A stretch of DNA of 64,000 nt from Pararhizobium_B sp963838155. Lineage in GTDB: Bacteria > Pseudomonadota > Alphaproteobacteria > Rhizobiales > Rhizobiaceae. The DNA is taken from contig CAWIQE010000005.1 in assembly GCA_963838155.1 (NCBI GenBank), forward strand, positions 1 to 64,000, read 5' to 3'. Positions 32,482 to 41,889 of the stretch are shown one piece after another. Under the pieces are notes generated by a model. It ran no database searches. It saw only the letters and a program-made list of their open reading frames with translations, and was not told where the DNA came from. Position 1 is the stretch's first letter. The number at the start of each line of letters is the position of its first letter. The position numbers and the translations under genes were made by a program.

Positions 32482-33486
32482 ATGGCGCAGACTACCAAAC
32501 CCCTCAAGCGGTCGATCGTCTTCTTCCTCATACCGAACTTTTCCATGATCGCGTTCGCGACGGCGATCGAACCCCTGCGCATCGCCAATCGGATGCTCGG
32601 CTACGAGGCCTATCGCTGGCGCCTCGCCTCGGTGGAAGGCACGCCGATCGCCGCCTCGAACGGCGTCGAGGTCGCCGTCAACGGGTCGCTGGCAGACGAG
32701 CGCCGCAACCTGACGGGCGAGGCCCGGCCGTCGATGGTCTTCGTCTGTTCCGGCATCAGGGTCGACGAGTTCTACAACAAGTCCGTGAACGCCTGGCTGC
32801 GCGAGGAATTCAACCGCGGGGTCTCGGTCGGCGGCCTGTGCACCGGCGCATACGTCCTGGCCACCGCCGGACTCCTGTCCGGCAAGCGCTGCGCGATCCA
32901 CTGGGAGAACCTGCCGGGCTTCGCCGAGAAGTTCCCCAACGCCGATGTCTACGCCGACCTCTACGAGGTCGACGGCAACATCTACACCTGCGCCGGCGGC
33001 ACGGCCGCGCTCGACATGATGCTCAACCTCATCGGCGAGGACCACGACGACAATCTCGTCAACCGCATCTGCGAGCAGGCGCTGACCGACCGCGTGCGCA
33101 ATCCGCACGACCGCCAGCGCTTGCCCCTGCGCGCACGGCTCGGCGTCCAGAATTCCAAGGTCCTGTCCATCATCGAACTGATGGAAGCGAACCTGTCCGA
33201 GCCGCTTTCGCTCATCGAGATCGCGGAATATGCCGGGCTCTCGCGGCGCCAGATCGAACGGCTGTTCCGCCAGGAAATGGGCCGTTCGCCGGCACGCTAC
33301 TACCTGGAGATCCGCCTCGACCGGGCGCGCCACCTGCTGGTGCAGTCCTCGCTGCCGATCGTCGAGGTGGCCGTGGCATGCGGCTTCGTCTCGGCCTCGC
33401 ACTTCTCCAAGTGCTACCGCGAGCTCTACGCGCGGTCGCCCCAGCAGGAACGGGCCGACCGGAAGCAGCTCCTCACGGCGGCCTGA
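32482..33486 (+). CDS. GlxA/GbdR-like AraC-family regulator
   Basis: 334 aa from MAQTTKPLKRSIVFFLIPNFSM. Residues 10-185 are a DJ-1/PfpI (GATase1-like) sensor domain with GGLCTGAYVLA; 220-320 an AraC DNA-binding domain, two HTHs (LSLIEIAEYAGLSRRQIERLFRQE, PIVEVAVACGFVSASHFSKCY). The same architecture as Pseudomonas GbdR, which senses glycine betaine and dimethylglycine. Position between the corrinoid cluster and a dimethylglycine-dehydrogenase-like gene favours such a role. Confidence 0.85.
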   Translation: MAQTTKPLKRSIVFFLIPNFSMIAFATAIEPLRIANRMLGYEAYRWRLASVEGTPIAASNGVEVAVNGSLADERRNLTGEARPSMVFVCSGIRVDEFYNKSVNAWLREEFNRGVSVGGLCTGAYVLATAGLLSGKRCAIHWENLPGFAEKFPNADVYADLYEVDGNIYTCAGGTAALDMMLNLIGEDHDDNLVNRICEQALTDRVRNPHDRQRLPLRARLGVQNSKVLSIIELMEANLSEPLSLIEIAEYAGLSRRQIERLFRQEMGRSPARYYLEIRLDRARHLLVQSSLPIVEVAVACGFVSASHFSKCYRELYARSPQQERADRKQLLTAA

Positions 33487-33505
33487 CGGCGGCGCCCCCC
33501 GACGC

Positions 33506-34372
33506 TCAGTGATCCGACCACATCAGCCGGCGCTGCTTCCAGATCTCCTCGCCGATTTGGCAGTCGATCCGGGACTTGGCCGCGACCCGGACGATCGGAA
33601 CCGCCCTCGCCGGCGCGCGCCATGACGGCGATCCCGCGAGTTCCAGCACCAGCTTGCGCCTGAGCGCCACCGGGAATTCCTCCCAGGAATGGACGGGGAT
33701 CATGAAGGCCTGGGTGCCGCCGATCACGCAGTCGCTGTAGTAGTCGTCGAGATCCTTGATCGCGAACCCGTCATAGCTGTCCGAGGCATTCGTCATTAGC
33801 GGCAGGCCGTTGATGGTTATGCCCTTGGCGACCGCGTCGTTGCGCGCGTCGAGCACGGGTCGCCCGTCGTTGTTGGGCCCGTCTCCGGAAATGTCGATGA
33901 CCCGGCGGAGGCCCGCATATCCGTTCGCCCGGAACCGCTCCCGCGCATAGTCGATGGCGCCCGATATGGAGGTCCGGCGCAGCTGCAGCGGTTCCTGGAC
34001 CTTGAGATCGTCGGCAAACTTTTCCGCCGAGGCGACGCTGTCGATCAGCGTCCACGGAACGACCGTGATCTGGCTCGCATAGCCGGCCCACTCGACATAG
34101 GTGACCGCGATGCTCCCGTAGCCGCCGCCGAGGATGGCGTCGATCACCTCCTTCGACCGGAACGCCCGGGAGTAGCCGTCACGCTGCATCAGCTGTTCCT
34201 CGTGATCCATCGACCACGAGACGTCGACGCCCAGGACGAGCTCGACGTCCACTTTCCTGGCGCCGCCCTCGGCAAGGGCCGGGCCGCCGGCCAAGAGGCC
34301 AGCGGCGAGCGCACCGAGCGCGAGGCCTAAGAGGGGCCGGATCCGGCATGAGACAAAGGACCTGCACGTCAT
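33506..34372 (-). CDS. DUF1194 (von Willebrand A-like) secreted protein, copy 1
   Basis: 288 aa with an N-terminal signal peptide (LLGLALGALAAGLLAGGPALAEG). The VWA-like fold is shown by VLGVDVSWSMD (MIDAS-type DxSxS near residue 48), RRTSISGAIDYA, RRVIDISGDGPNNDGRPV and NGLPLM. Exported, function unknown. Tandem with a paralogue 18 nt upstream. Confidence 0.88.
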   Translation of the reverse strand: MTCRSFVSCRIRPLLGLALGALAAGLLAGGPALAEGGARKVDVELVLGVDVSWSMDHEEQLMQRDGYSRAFRSKEVIDAILGGGYGSIAVTYVEWAGYASQITVVPWTLIDSVASAEKFADDLKVQEPLQLRRTSISGAIDYARERFRANGYAGLRRVIDISGDGPNNDGRPVLDARNDAVAKGITINGLPLMTNASDSYDGFAIKDLDDYYSDCVIGGTQAFMIPVHSWEEFPVALRRKLVLELAGSPSWRAPARAVPIVRVAAKSRIDCQIGEEIWKQRRLMWSDH

Positions 34373-34390
34373 GGTTTCGCGTCCTTCAAT

Positions 34391-35248
34391 TCAGGGGAAC
34401 TTCTCCCCGATCTGGCAGTCCGCCCCCGACCCCGGCAAGAGCACGTCGGGTTCGCGTCGCGCAGCCGCCATTCGTACCGCCGGGTCCCGGCCCGACATCT
34501 CCAGCACCAGCTTGCGGCGAACCGCCTGCGGAAACTGTCGCCAGCTCGTCACCGGCAGGACGAAGGCGCTGGCGCCGCCCACCACGCAGTCGGCGTAGTA
34601 ACGGTCGAGCGACGGCAATTCCTCTTCTCCCGAACCGGCGGCGCCCCGGACCATCAGCGGCAGGCCGTTGATCGTGACGCCGCTCCGCACGGCCGTGTCC
34701 CGCGCAAACGTGACCGGGCCGCCCTCGTTGTTCGGGCCGTCCCCGGACACGTCGATGATGCGCCGCAGGCCATGGTAGCGGTTATCCGCGAAGGCCCGCA
34801 TGCCGTCCCTGATGGCGCCGGAGATGGAGGTGCGGAACATGGTGACGAGCTTCGCCGCATCCAGCCTGCCGGCCACGGCGTAGGCGGATTCCGCGCTGTC
34901 GACCAGCGTCCACGGCACGACGACGCGGTGCGCGTTCGACGAGCCCCATTCGACATAGGTGACGGCAATGCGCCCGTAGCCGCCAAAGAGGATGGCGTCT
35001 ATGACGTCCTTGGAGCGGAAGGCCGCCGCATAGCCCTGCCGCTGGAGGGCAAGCTCGCCCGGCTGCATCGAGCTGGACACGTCCACCGCCAGCACCAGCT
35101 CCGCGTCGACCGTGGTGTCGGCCGCGAGGCTTTCCGGCTGGACGGCGAACACGCAGAAGGTCGATAGCGCAATCGCACGGGAAACAGCCCGGATGCGCGC
35201 GTGCCCACTGCCGAACACCATGCGGTCCATCGCATGATGATGCCGCAA
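34391..35248 (-). CDS. DUF1194 (von Willebrand A-like) secreted protein, copy 2
   Basis: 285 aa; ATG at 35230 (MDRMVFG) is an alternative start. Signal peptide AIALSTFCVFAVQPESLAAD, then the same VWA-like elements as copy 1: VLAVDVSSSMQ, FRTSISGAIRDG, RRIIDVSGDGPNNEGGPV, NGLPLM, and a shared end DCQIGE. A tandem duplication that has diverged substantially. It probably forms a transcription unit with copy 1. Confidence 0.88.
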   Translation of the reverse strand: MRHHHAMDRMVFGSGHARIRAVSRAIALSTFCVFAVQPESLAADTTVDAELVLAVDVSSSMQPGELALQRQGYAAAFRSKDVIDAILFGGYGRIAVTYVEWGSSNAHRVVVPWTLVDSAESAYAVAGRLDAAKLVTMFRTSISGAIRDGMRAFADNRYHGLRRIIDVSGDGPNNEGGPVTFARDTAVRSGVTINGLPLMVRGAAGSGEEELPSLDRYYADCVVGGASAFVLPVTSWRQFPQAVRRKLVLEMSGRDPAVRMAAARREPDVLLPGSGADCQIGEKFP

Positions 35249-35318
35249 AACACGCGCTTCGCAAGCGCAAAAATGCGTGAGCGCCGTTGCCCCGGCCGGC
35301 GGCGCCGGCCGGACCGCC

Positions 35319-37880
35319 TCAGCTTCGCGGCTTGAGATTCTCCGGGTCGTAGAGCGGCTTGTAGCCGACCCCGGCGACCTCCACGGGATAGGTCTCCCCG
35401 AAATACTCGACCGCGAGCGTGCGTCCTTCCTGGCAGTGGGACCAGGGAAGATAGGCGAGCGCGATGTTCCTGCCGATCGAAGGACCGTAGGCCACGGAGG
35501 TGGTGAAGGAACGGCGTCCGAGTTCGTCGACCAGAGTCTCGCCCGTTTCCGGATCGAGCACCGGCATGGTGCCGACCGGATACCGCGCCACCCCCTTCGA
35601 ATCGACGTTGTCGGTCATGACCAGCGTGCACAGCATCGCCGGCTGGTTCGCCCGGGCACGGTATTCGAGATGCTTCGCCTTGCCGCGGAAATCGTCGTCC
35701 TTGACCTTCGGGCGCGCGAGGTCGGCCTCGTAGAGATTGTATTCCGTCAGGAGATCCGCGTTCTGCAGGCGCAGGCTCTTTTCCATCCGGCGGGTGTTGG
35801 CGTAGGTCTCCACGCCGACGGCGATCGCCCCGGTGCCGCGCAGCGCGTCCCACACGGCAAGCCCGTCCTCATAGGCCATGTGCAGTTCGAAGCCCTGCTC
35901 GCCGACATAGGAAATACGGAAGGCGGTCACGTCCTTGCCGGCGATGCGCACCGGCTTCAGCGTCGCGAAGGGAAAGCTCTCCGCGGCGAGCGCGTCCGGC
36001 TCCTCGACCACCTTCGCGAGGGTGCTTCGGGCGTTGGGTCCCCAGATGCCGACCGTCGTATAGGCCTCCGAGACGTCGGTGATCGTGACGTCGAGGCCCT
36101 TGTCCTCGGCGACACGCTGCATGTAGGCGAAATCGCGCGGACCGGCATCCGCCCCGTCGACGACGCGGCAGAAATCCTCGAAGCGGAGGACCGTCAGGTC
36201 CGCGCTCACCATGCCCTCGTCGTCGAGGAAATGGGTGTAGATGCCCCGCCCGACGTTCCGGTCGCCGCCGATCTTCGCCGCCGCCAGCCATTCGAGCAAC
36301 GCCAGGTGATCGGGGCCCTTCACGTCGTACATGGCGAAGTGCGAGAGATTGATGATGCCGCAGTCCTCGCTCATTTCGAGCTGCTCGGCATTCGAGACGC
36401 GCCAGAAATGGCGGTTGTCCCACTCGTTTTCGCGCACGGGCACGCGGTTGGCGTATTTTTCCAGCAGATGCTCGTTGGCCTTATAGCCGTGGGCCCGCTC
36501 CCAGCCGCCGAGCTCCATGAAATAGCCGCCGAGTTCCTTCTCGCGCTCGTGGAAGGGCGAGCGGCGCACGTCGCGCCCCTTGGAGAACGGCTCGCGCGGA
36601 TGGACGGCGGGGTTGTAGATCTTCATCGCCGTCTCGGTGCAGCGATCCGCGATATACCGCTCCGTCGTCTGGTGCGGATAGAAGCGTGCATAGTCGATGG
36701 CGTGGTGGTCGATCGCGGTGCGCCCGTCGGTCATCCAGTCGGCGATGAGCTTGCCCATGCCGGGGCCGTCCTTGACCCAGATCGCGACCGCGTACCACAG
36801 GCCCCTCGCTTTCCGGCTTTCGCCGATCGACGGCCCGCCGTCCGTCGTCACCTGCAGCAGGCCGTTGAAGGAGTGGCTCTCGTTGTAGCCGAGTTCGCCG
36901 AGGATCGGCGTCAGTTCCATGGCCCGCTCCAGCGGCGCGATGATCTGCTCCATGTCGAGGTCGCGCTGGGACGGCGAAAGCCGCGCCTCGTGCTTTTCGA
37001 GGAGGTCGCGCGGATGGCAGAGCCGCGGGTCGGTCTCCTCGTAGTAGCCCCACTCGATCTGCCCGCCTTCCGCCGTCCGGGGGTCGCCCGTGTCGCGCAT
37101 GTAGGCGGAGTTGCCCTGGTCGCGCATCAGCGGCCAGCCGATCTCCTTGCCCGTGCCTTCGAATTCGGTGTAGGGCCCGAAGAAGGTAAGCGGATGGTCG
37201 ACGGGCATCACCGGCAGGTCCTCGCCCGCCATCTCGGCGATCAGCCGGCCCCAAAGCCCGGCCGCGACCACCACGCGGTCGGCCATGATCGTGCCGCGGC
37301 TGGTGACGACGCCCCGGATCCGCCCGTCCTCGATGACCAGCGATTGAGCGGCCGTGTTCGCGAAGGCCTGGAGCTTCCCGGCGGAGACGCCCTGGTCGAC
37401 GAGCTTGCCCGCGACGGTCTGCGAGCGCGGAATGACGAGACCCGCATCCGGGTCCCACATCCCGCCCTGCACCATGTCCTCCTCGATCAGCGGGAACTTC
37501 TCCTTGATCTCGGCAGGGCCGACGAGCCGCGCACGCGTCCCGAAGGCCTTCCCGGAAGCGACCTTGCGCCTGATCTCGTCCATCCGGGCGTCGTCGCCGA
37601 CCCTGGCGACCTCAAGCCCGCCGACCTTGGCGTAGTGACCCATCCTCTCGTAGAAATCGATCGAGTAGAGCGTCGTCCAGCACGACAGGAAGTCGTGGCT
37701 CGTCGCATAGCAGAAGTCCGAGGCATGGGCGGTGGAGCCGATGTCCGTCGGAATGCCGGACTTGTCGATCCCGACGATGTCGTCCCAGCCGCGCTCGATC
37801 AGGTGATGGGCCACCGACGCGCCGACGATGCCGCCCAGCCCGATGATGACCACCCTCGCTGTTTCCGGAAACTTTGCCAT
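35319..37880 (-). CDS. dimethylglycine/sarcosine dehydrogenase-like flavoprotein
   Basis: 853 aa from MAKFPETARVVIIGLGG; ORF extension to 38018 lacks family similarity. N-terminal DAO-type FAD domain (GLGGIVGASVAHHLIERG), then the FAO middle domain, then GCV_T aminomethyltransferase-like folate domains from about 430 to the end (GVETYANTRRMEKSLR, VGPS-like GPSIGRNIALAYL). This is the DMGDH architecture: oxidative N-demethylation with capture of formaldehyde on H4folate. Fits as the next step after betaine demethylation by Bmt or the MttB system, although related enzymes act on other N-methyl compounds. Confidence 0.82.
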   Translation of the reverse strand: MAKFPETARVVIIGLGGIVGASVAHHLIERGWDDIVGIDKSGIPTDIGSTAHASDFCYATSHDFLSCWTTLYSIDFYERMGHYAKVGGLEVARVGDDARMDEIRRKVASGKAFGTRARLVGPAEIKEKFPLIEEDMVQGGMWDPDAGLVIPRSQTVAGKLVDQGVSAGKLQAFANTAAQSLVIEDGRIRGVVTSRGTIMADRVVVAAGLWGRLIAEMAGEDLPVMPVDHPLTFFGPYTEFEGTGKEIGWPLMRDQGNSAYMRDTGDPRTAEGGQIEWGYYEETDPRLCHPRDLLEKHEARLSPSQRDLDMEQIIAPLERAMELTPILGELGYNESHSFNGLLQVTTDGGPSIGESRKARGLWYAVAIWVKDGPGMGKLIADWMTDGRTAIDHHAIDYARFYPHQTTERYIADRCTETAMKIYNPAVHPREPFSKGRDVRRSPFHEREKELGGYFMELGGWERAHGYKANEHLLEKYANRVPVRENEWDNRHFWRVSNAEQLEMSEDCGIINLSHFAMYDVKGPDHLALLEWLAAAKIGGDRNVGRGIYTHFLDDEGMVSADLTVLRFEDFCRVVDGADAGPRDFAYMQRVAEDKGLDVTITDVSEAYTTVGIWGPNARSTLAKVVEEPDALAAESFPFATLKPVRIAGKDVTAFRISYVGEQGFELHMAYEDGLAVWDALRGTGAIAVGVETYANTRRMEKSLRLQNADLLTEYNLYEADLARPKVKDDDFRGKAKHLEYRARANQPAMLCTLVMTDNVDSKGVARYPVGTMPVLDPETGETLVDELGRRSFTTSVAYGPSIGRNIALAYLPWSHCQEGRTLAVEYFGETYPVEVAGVGYKPLYDPENLKPRS

Positions 37881-38033
37881 CTTGGATCCCGACTCCAACC
37901 GAATTTCGCGTGGGGAACTATAGGACCCGGCGGCCGCCGGACCGCAGCCTGTTTGCGACATCGCCGCGGAGAGGCGCGACCTGACGGCGATCCGCGGGCG
38001 GACGGGCCGGCCCCGCAATCGTCCGCCGCTTTC

Positions 38034-38594
38034 TCAGAACCCCGCGTCCGACGAGGCCAGATAGGCCTCTTCCTCATGGGTGGAAAAGCGCCCGAGGATC
38101 GGGTTGCGGTGGGGAAAGCGCCCATAGGTCGCAATCACGTCGCGGTGGCGCTTCGCATAGTCGAGGTAGTTGTCGTTGCCGAGCTTGGCGAAAAGCTCGA
38201 CCGAAAGCTCCTGGTCGGAAAGCCGCTCGGAATGCTCGAGCGGCAGGTAGAAGAAGGCGCGCCATTCCGCCGGCACCATCGCGTCCATCCCGGCGTCGAT
38301 CGCCGTCTTCGCCTCGTTGCGCGCCAGCTCGTCGGTGGCGAAGGCGAGCGGCGTGCCGCGATAGATGTTGCGCGGGAACTGGTCGAGCACGATCACGGCG
38401 GCGAGCCGGTCCTCCGGCGTGACGCGCCACATCTCGTCCACGTGCCGCGCCAGCGCCAGGTGGGTCGCAGTGAACCGCCGGGCGATCTCCGCGTCCAGCG
38501 CGTCCGATTTGCGGAACCAGTCCTCCGGACTCAGCTGCTCGAACCAGAACGCACGGATTTTCGCCGGCGGCACGCAGTCGTCGTCATATGTCAT
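38034..38594 (-). CDS. DUF924 family protein
   Basis: 186 aa. Starts MTYDDDCVPPAKIRAFWFEQ; core IRAFWF...DWFRKSDALDAEIARRF, VIVLDQFPRNIYRGTPLAFATD, FFYLPLEHSE, HRDVIATYGRFPHRNPILGR are the conserved DUF924 segments. TPR-like all-helical family with unknown role. Stands alone between the flavoprotein and mccA. Confidence 0.88.
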   Translation of the reverse strand: MTYDDDCVPPAKIRAFWFEQLSPEDWFRKSDALDAEIARRFTATHLALARHVDEMWRVTPEDRLAAVIVLDQFPRNIYRGTPLAFATDELARNEAKTAIDAGMDAMVPAEWRAFFYLPLEHSERLSDQELSVELFAKLGNDNYLDYAKRHRDVIATYGRFPHRNPILGRFSTHEEEAYLASSDAGF

Positions 38595-38663
38595 GTTCGA
38601 TTCCCTCGTTCGGCGGCGAACCTGCCACGGGCGCCCGCCCCGGGGCAACAGCGCGCGGCCCGT

Positions 38664-40674
38664 TCAGGCGTCGGCCTCTTCCGTAGCCGCCATCCGCACG
38701 ATGACGGCGCCCTCCTCGACCTGCGCGCCCGCCTCGACCAGCACTTCGCCGACGACGCCGCTGCGCGGTGCGGCGAGAGTCAGCTCCATCTTCATCGCCT
38801 CCATGATCGCGAGCGCGTCCCCTTCGGCCACTTCCGCGCCCTCGATCGCCAGCACCTGCCTGACCGTGCCCGGCATCGGCGCCGTCAGCACGTCGCCACC
38901 GGCGCCCGCCTCGTCCGGATCGTAGAGATCCGCCGGCAGCAGGAAATCGGTGCCCTCGCCGTCGAGGAAGACGGTGAGCGCGCCGTCGCGGCGCTCGCAG
39001 CGCGCCCGGCGCAGACGGTCGCCGAAGGTGACGGGCAGAGACCCGTCGGACGACGCCGCGCCGACGCGCAGATCCACGATCCGCGTCTCCGATCCCGCTG
39101 ACCTCCCAGCGATCCTTCCCCTGCCGAAAGACGCGGCAATCGAAAGAGTGGGTGCCGTGAACAAGCCGCACGCCGCGTTGCGGGCGGCCCCAATGGACCC
39201 ACGGTCCGAGGGCGTCGAAAGGATCGCCGCCGCCGAACTCCGTCATTCCGGACGCCACGACCGCCGCCACCGCGATCGCTTCCCGGCTCGCCGGCGGCGC
39301 CGCGGCCAGCGTTGCCAGTTCACGGTCGAGCAGTCCAGTGTCGACCTTCCCGGCGACGAAGTCCGCCTGCCCCGCGAGCCGGGCCAGGAAGGCGGCATTG
39401 GTGACCGTTCCGGCGATCTCGGTCCGCGACAGTGCGCTTTGGAGCCGTTGCAGCGCCACCGCCCGCGTCGGCCCGTGGGCGATCATCTTTGCGATCATCG
39501 GATCGTAGAACGGCGTGATCGTGTCCCCGGCCCTGACGCCGGCATCGACCCGCACGATCTCGTCGGGAAACGCCAGGCGCGAAATGCGTCCGGTCGCCGG
39601 CAGGAAGCCCCGCGCCGGGTCCTCGGCATAGATGCGCGCCTCCACCGCATGGCCGTCGATGGCAAGGTCGTCCTGCCCGAGCGGCAGCGGCTCTCCGGCA
39701 GCGACGCGCAGCTGCCATTCGACGAGATCGAGACCCGTGATCGCCTCCGTCACCGGATGCTCCACCTGCAGCCGGGTGTTCATCTCCATGAACCAGAAGC
39801 GGTCCGGCCGCAGTCCCTCGCTCGCATCGGCGATGAACTCGACCGTGCCGGCACCGGCATAGCCGATCGCCTTGGCCGCCTTGACGGCCGCCGCGCCCAT
39901 GGCCCGGCGCATCTCCTCCGTCATGCCGGGCGCCGGCGCCTCCTCGATGACCTTCTGGTGGCGCCGCTGCAGCGAGCAGTCTCGCTCGAAGAGATGGACG
40001 GCATTGCCGTGGGCGTCGCCGAACACCTGGATCTCGACGTGCCGAGGCGTGGCGACGAACTTCTCCACGAGCACCCGGTCGTCGCCGAAGGAGGAGCGCG
40101 CCTCCCGTTTCGCCGCCGACAGCGCCTCGGCGAAAGCCGACTGGCCGTCCACCTTGCGCATGCCCTTGCCGCCGCCGCCGGCACGTGCCTTGATGAGCAC
40201 CGGATAGCCGATCTCGTTCGCCTTGCCGGCAAGGACGACGAGATCCTGCGCCTCGCCGTGATAGCCCGGCACCACCGGAACTTTCGCCTTCTCCATCAAG
40301 GTCTTGGCGGCGTCCTTCAAACCCATCGCGCGAATGGCCTTTGCCGACGGTCCGATGAAGACGAGGCCGGCCTTCTCGACCGCCTCGACGAAATCCGGGT
40401 TCTCCGAGAGGAACCCGTAGCCGGGATGGATCGCCTCGGCACCCGTCTCCTTGGCCGCCGCGACGATGCGCTTCCCGTCGAGATAGCTGTCCGACGACGG
40501 CGCCGGCCCGATGAAGACGGCCTCGTCCGCCATGTCGACGTGCAGCGCGCCGCGGTCGGCCTCGGAAAACACCGCGACGGTGCGCACGCCCATGCGGCGC
40601 GCCGTCCGGATCACCCTGCAGGCGATCTCGCCGCGGTTGGCGATGAGTATCCTCGTGAACATGCGTCGCGACAT
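38664..40674 (-). pseudogene. mccA: methylcrotonyl-CoA carboxylase biotin subunit with a +1 frameshift
   Basis: Start at 40674 after AGGAGGTGCC. Biotin carboxylase domain intact (MFTRILIANRGEIACRV, KARAGGGGKGM, EMNTRLQVEHPVTE), up to GKDRWEVSG. There the frame is lost; BT and biotinyl domains continue one base over as GSETRIVDLRVG ... EAMKM. Dropping one base from the CCC at 39094-39096 restores a 669-aa protein. Together with ivd and mccB nearby this is the MCC alpha subunit of leucine catabolism. The frame break leaves the biotinylated Lys domain untranslated, so either a recent mutation or a base-call error. Confidence 0.87.
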
Positions 40675-40999
40675 GGCACCTCCTGGCCGCCACCGGGAAC
40701 CTTCCGGGCAACCCACATAGCACCCTCTCGGGCCACGCGGAACAGCGTCACGCTTGCCGGAACGCCGCCAGCGCCGCCGCGTGGCAATCGGCGCTCTGCC
40801 GGCTGAAGCAGCAGAAGGGTCGAACGGCCTCGCAGGCCCCCCTCGTCCCCTCCTGCCGGTCCTTCCCGCCGAGCATTGCCGGCGGCGATGGCGAAAACGT
40901 GATGGCGGGGCATCTCGACCGGCAGGCCGCTTCATCTATTCTTCCGGCTTCTTCGTCATGCAGACGTTGATGAGACTGCCATCACGCATGGAGGAAGCG
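40675..40999. other. intergenic, no gene recognised
   Basis: Divergent gap between mccA and the Tat-exported metallo-beta-lactamase gene. Only shadow frames are seen. The mccA ribosome site is at its left end and GGAGGAAG for the plus gene at its right end; promoters for both must lie here. Confidence 0.5.
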
Positions 41000-41767
41000 A
41001 TGCCCATCACACGACGCATGTCACTCGGACTGGCCGCCGCCGCACTGACCGGCCTGGTCGGCGGGATTGCCGGCCCCCGGACGGCCCGGGCCGCCGGCGG
41101 CCCCGACAGCTACGACGACGGCAAGATCAGGATCCAGCCGATCCAGCACGCCTCGTTCGTCCTCATGACGCCCGACCTCGTGATCTACAACGATCCCGTC
41201 GGCGGCGGCGCCCTGTACGCCGGCCAGCCGAAGCCGGATCTCATCATGATCACCCACGAGCATCAGGACCACTACGACCCGGCCACCCTGCACGCGCTGG
41301 TGCAGGACAAGACGAAGCTGGTGACCAACCCCGCCGTCCACGACATGCTGCCGGACGACCTCAAGGCGAAGGCGACCGCCATGGCCAACGGCGACGAGAC
41401 GACGGTCGACGGCATCCCGATCAGCGCGATCCCGGCCTACAACACCACGAGCGACCGCCTGAAGTACCATCCGAAGGGCCGGGACAACGGCTACATCCTC
41501 ACCATCGACGACAAGAAGATCTATATCGCCGGCGATACGGAAGACATTCCGGCGATGCGCGAGCTCAAGGACATCTTCATCGCCTTCGTGCCGATGAACC
41601 TGCCCTATACGATGACCACGGCGCAGGCTGCGTCCGCCGTGGCCGAGTTCGCCCCCGCCTACGTCTACCCGTACCACTATCGCGGACAGGATCCGAAGGA
41701 CTTCGCCTCGCGGCTCGACGAGGCCGGCTCCAAGACGAAAGTCGTCTTCGGCCCCTGGTACGACTGA
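41000..41767 (+). CDS. Tat-exported metallo-beta-lactamase-fold hydrolase
   Basis: 255 aa, start 2 nt after GGAGGAAG. N-terminus ITRRMSLGLAAAALTGLVGG is a twin-arginine signal (R-R-M-S-L), predicting export folded with metal. MBL motif THEHQDHYD near 91, later His and Asp in YIAGDTEDIP and YPYHYRGQDP. Similar to UlaG/YcbL-like zinc hydrolases. Substrate unknown. Confidence 0.85.
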   Translation: MPITRRMSLGLAAAALTGLVGGIAGPRTARAAGGPDSYDDGKIRIQPIQHASFVLMTPDLVIYNDPVGGGALYAGQPKPDLIMITHEHQDHYDPATLHALVQDKTKLVTNPAVHDMLPDDLKAKATAMANGDETTVDGIPISAIPAYNTTSDRLKYHPKGRDNGYILTIDDKKIYIAGDTEDIPAMRELKDIFIAFVPMNLPYTMTTAQAASAVAEFAPAYVYPYHYRGQDPKDFASRLDEAGSKTKVVFGPWYD

Positions 41768-41791
41768 ACCGCGGACCAGGCGGCCGGGGCC

Positions 41792-41889
41792 AAAGCGCTC
41801 CCAGGAAAAGTGGAAACCGTTTTCCGTCCGGAAGCGCGTAAAAACAATGAGGTGGAGCCTGTCCGCGATTTCGTAAAGCGGATAGGCTC
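41792..41889 (+). repeat. rhizobial dispersed intergenic repeat, copy 1
   Basis: About 98 nt: AAGCGCTCCCAG, then GTGGAAACCGTTTTCC, GCGCGTAAAAACAA, and a terminal hairpin (GAGCCTGTCCGC / GCGGATAGGCTC). Aligns throughout with 46121-46223. It fills the gap between two convergent genes and touches the stop codon of the next gene. Confidence 0.7.

Noticed and set aside
35277..39101. Very long open frame (1274 codons) on the plus strand
   Set aside because: It is antisense to the DMGDH-like and DUF924 genes, which have clear families; GC-rich DNA keeps the opposite frame open. The translation has no recognisable domain.
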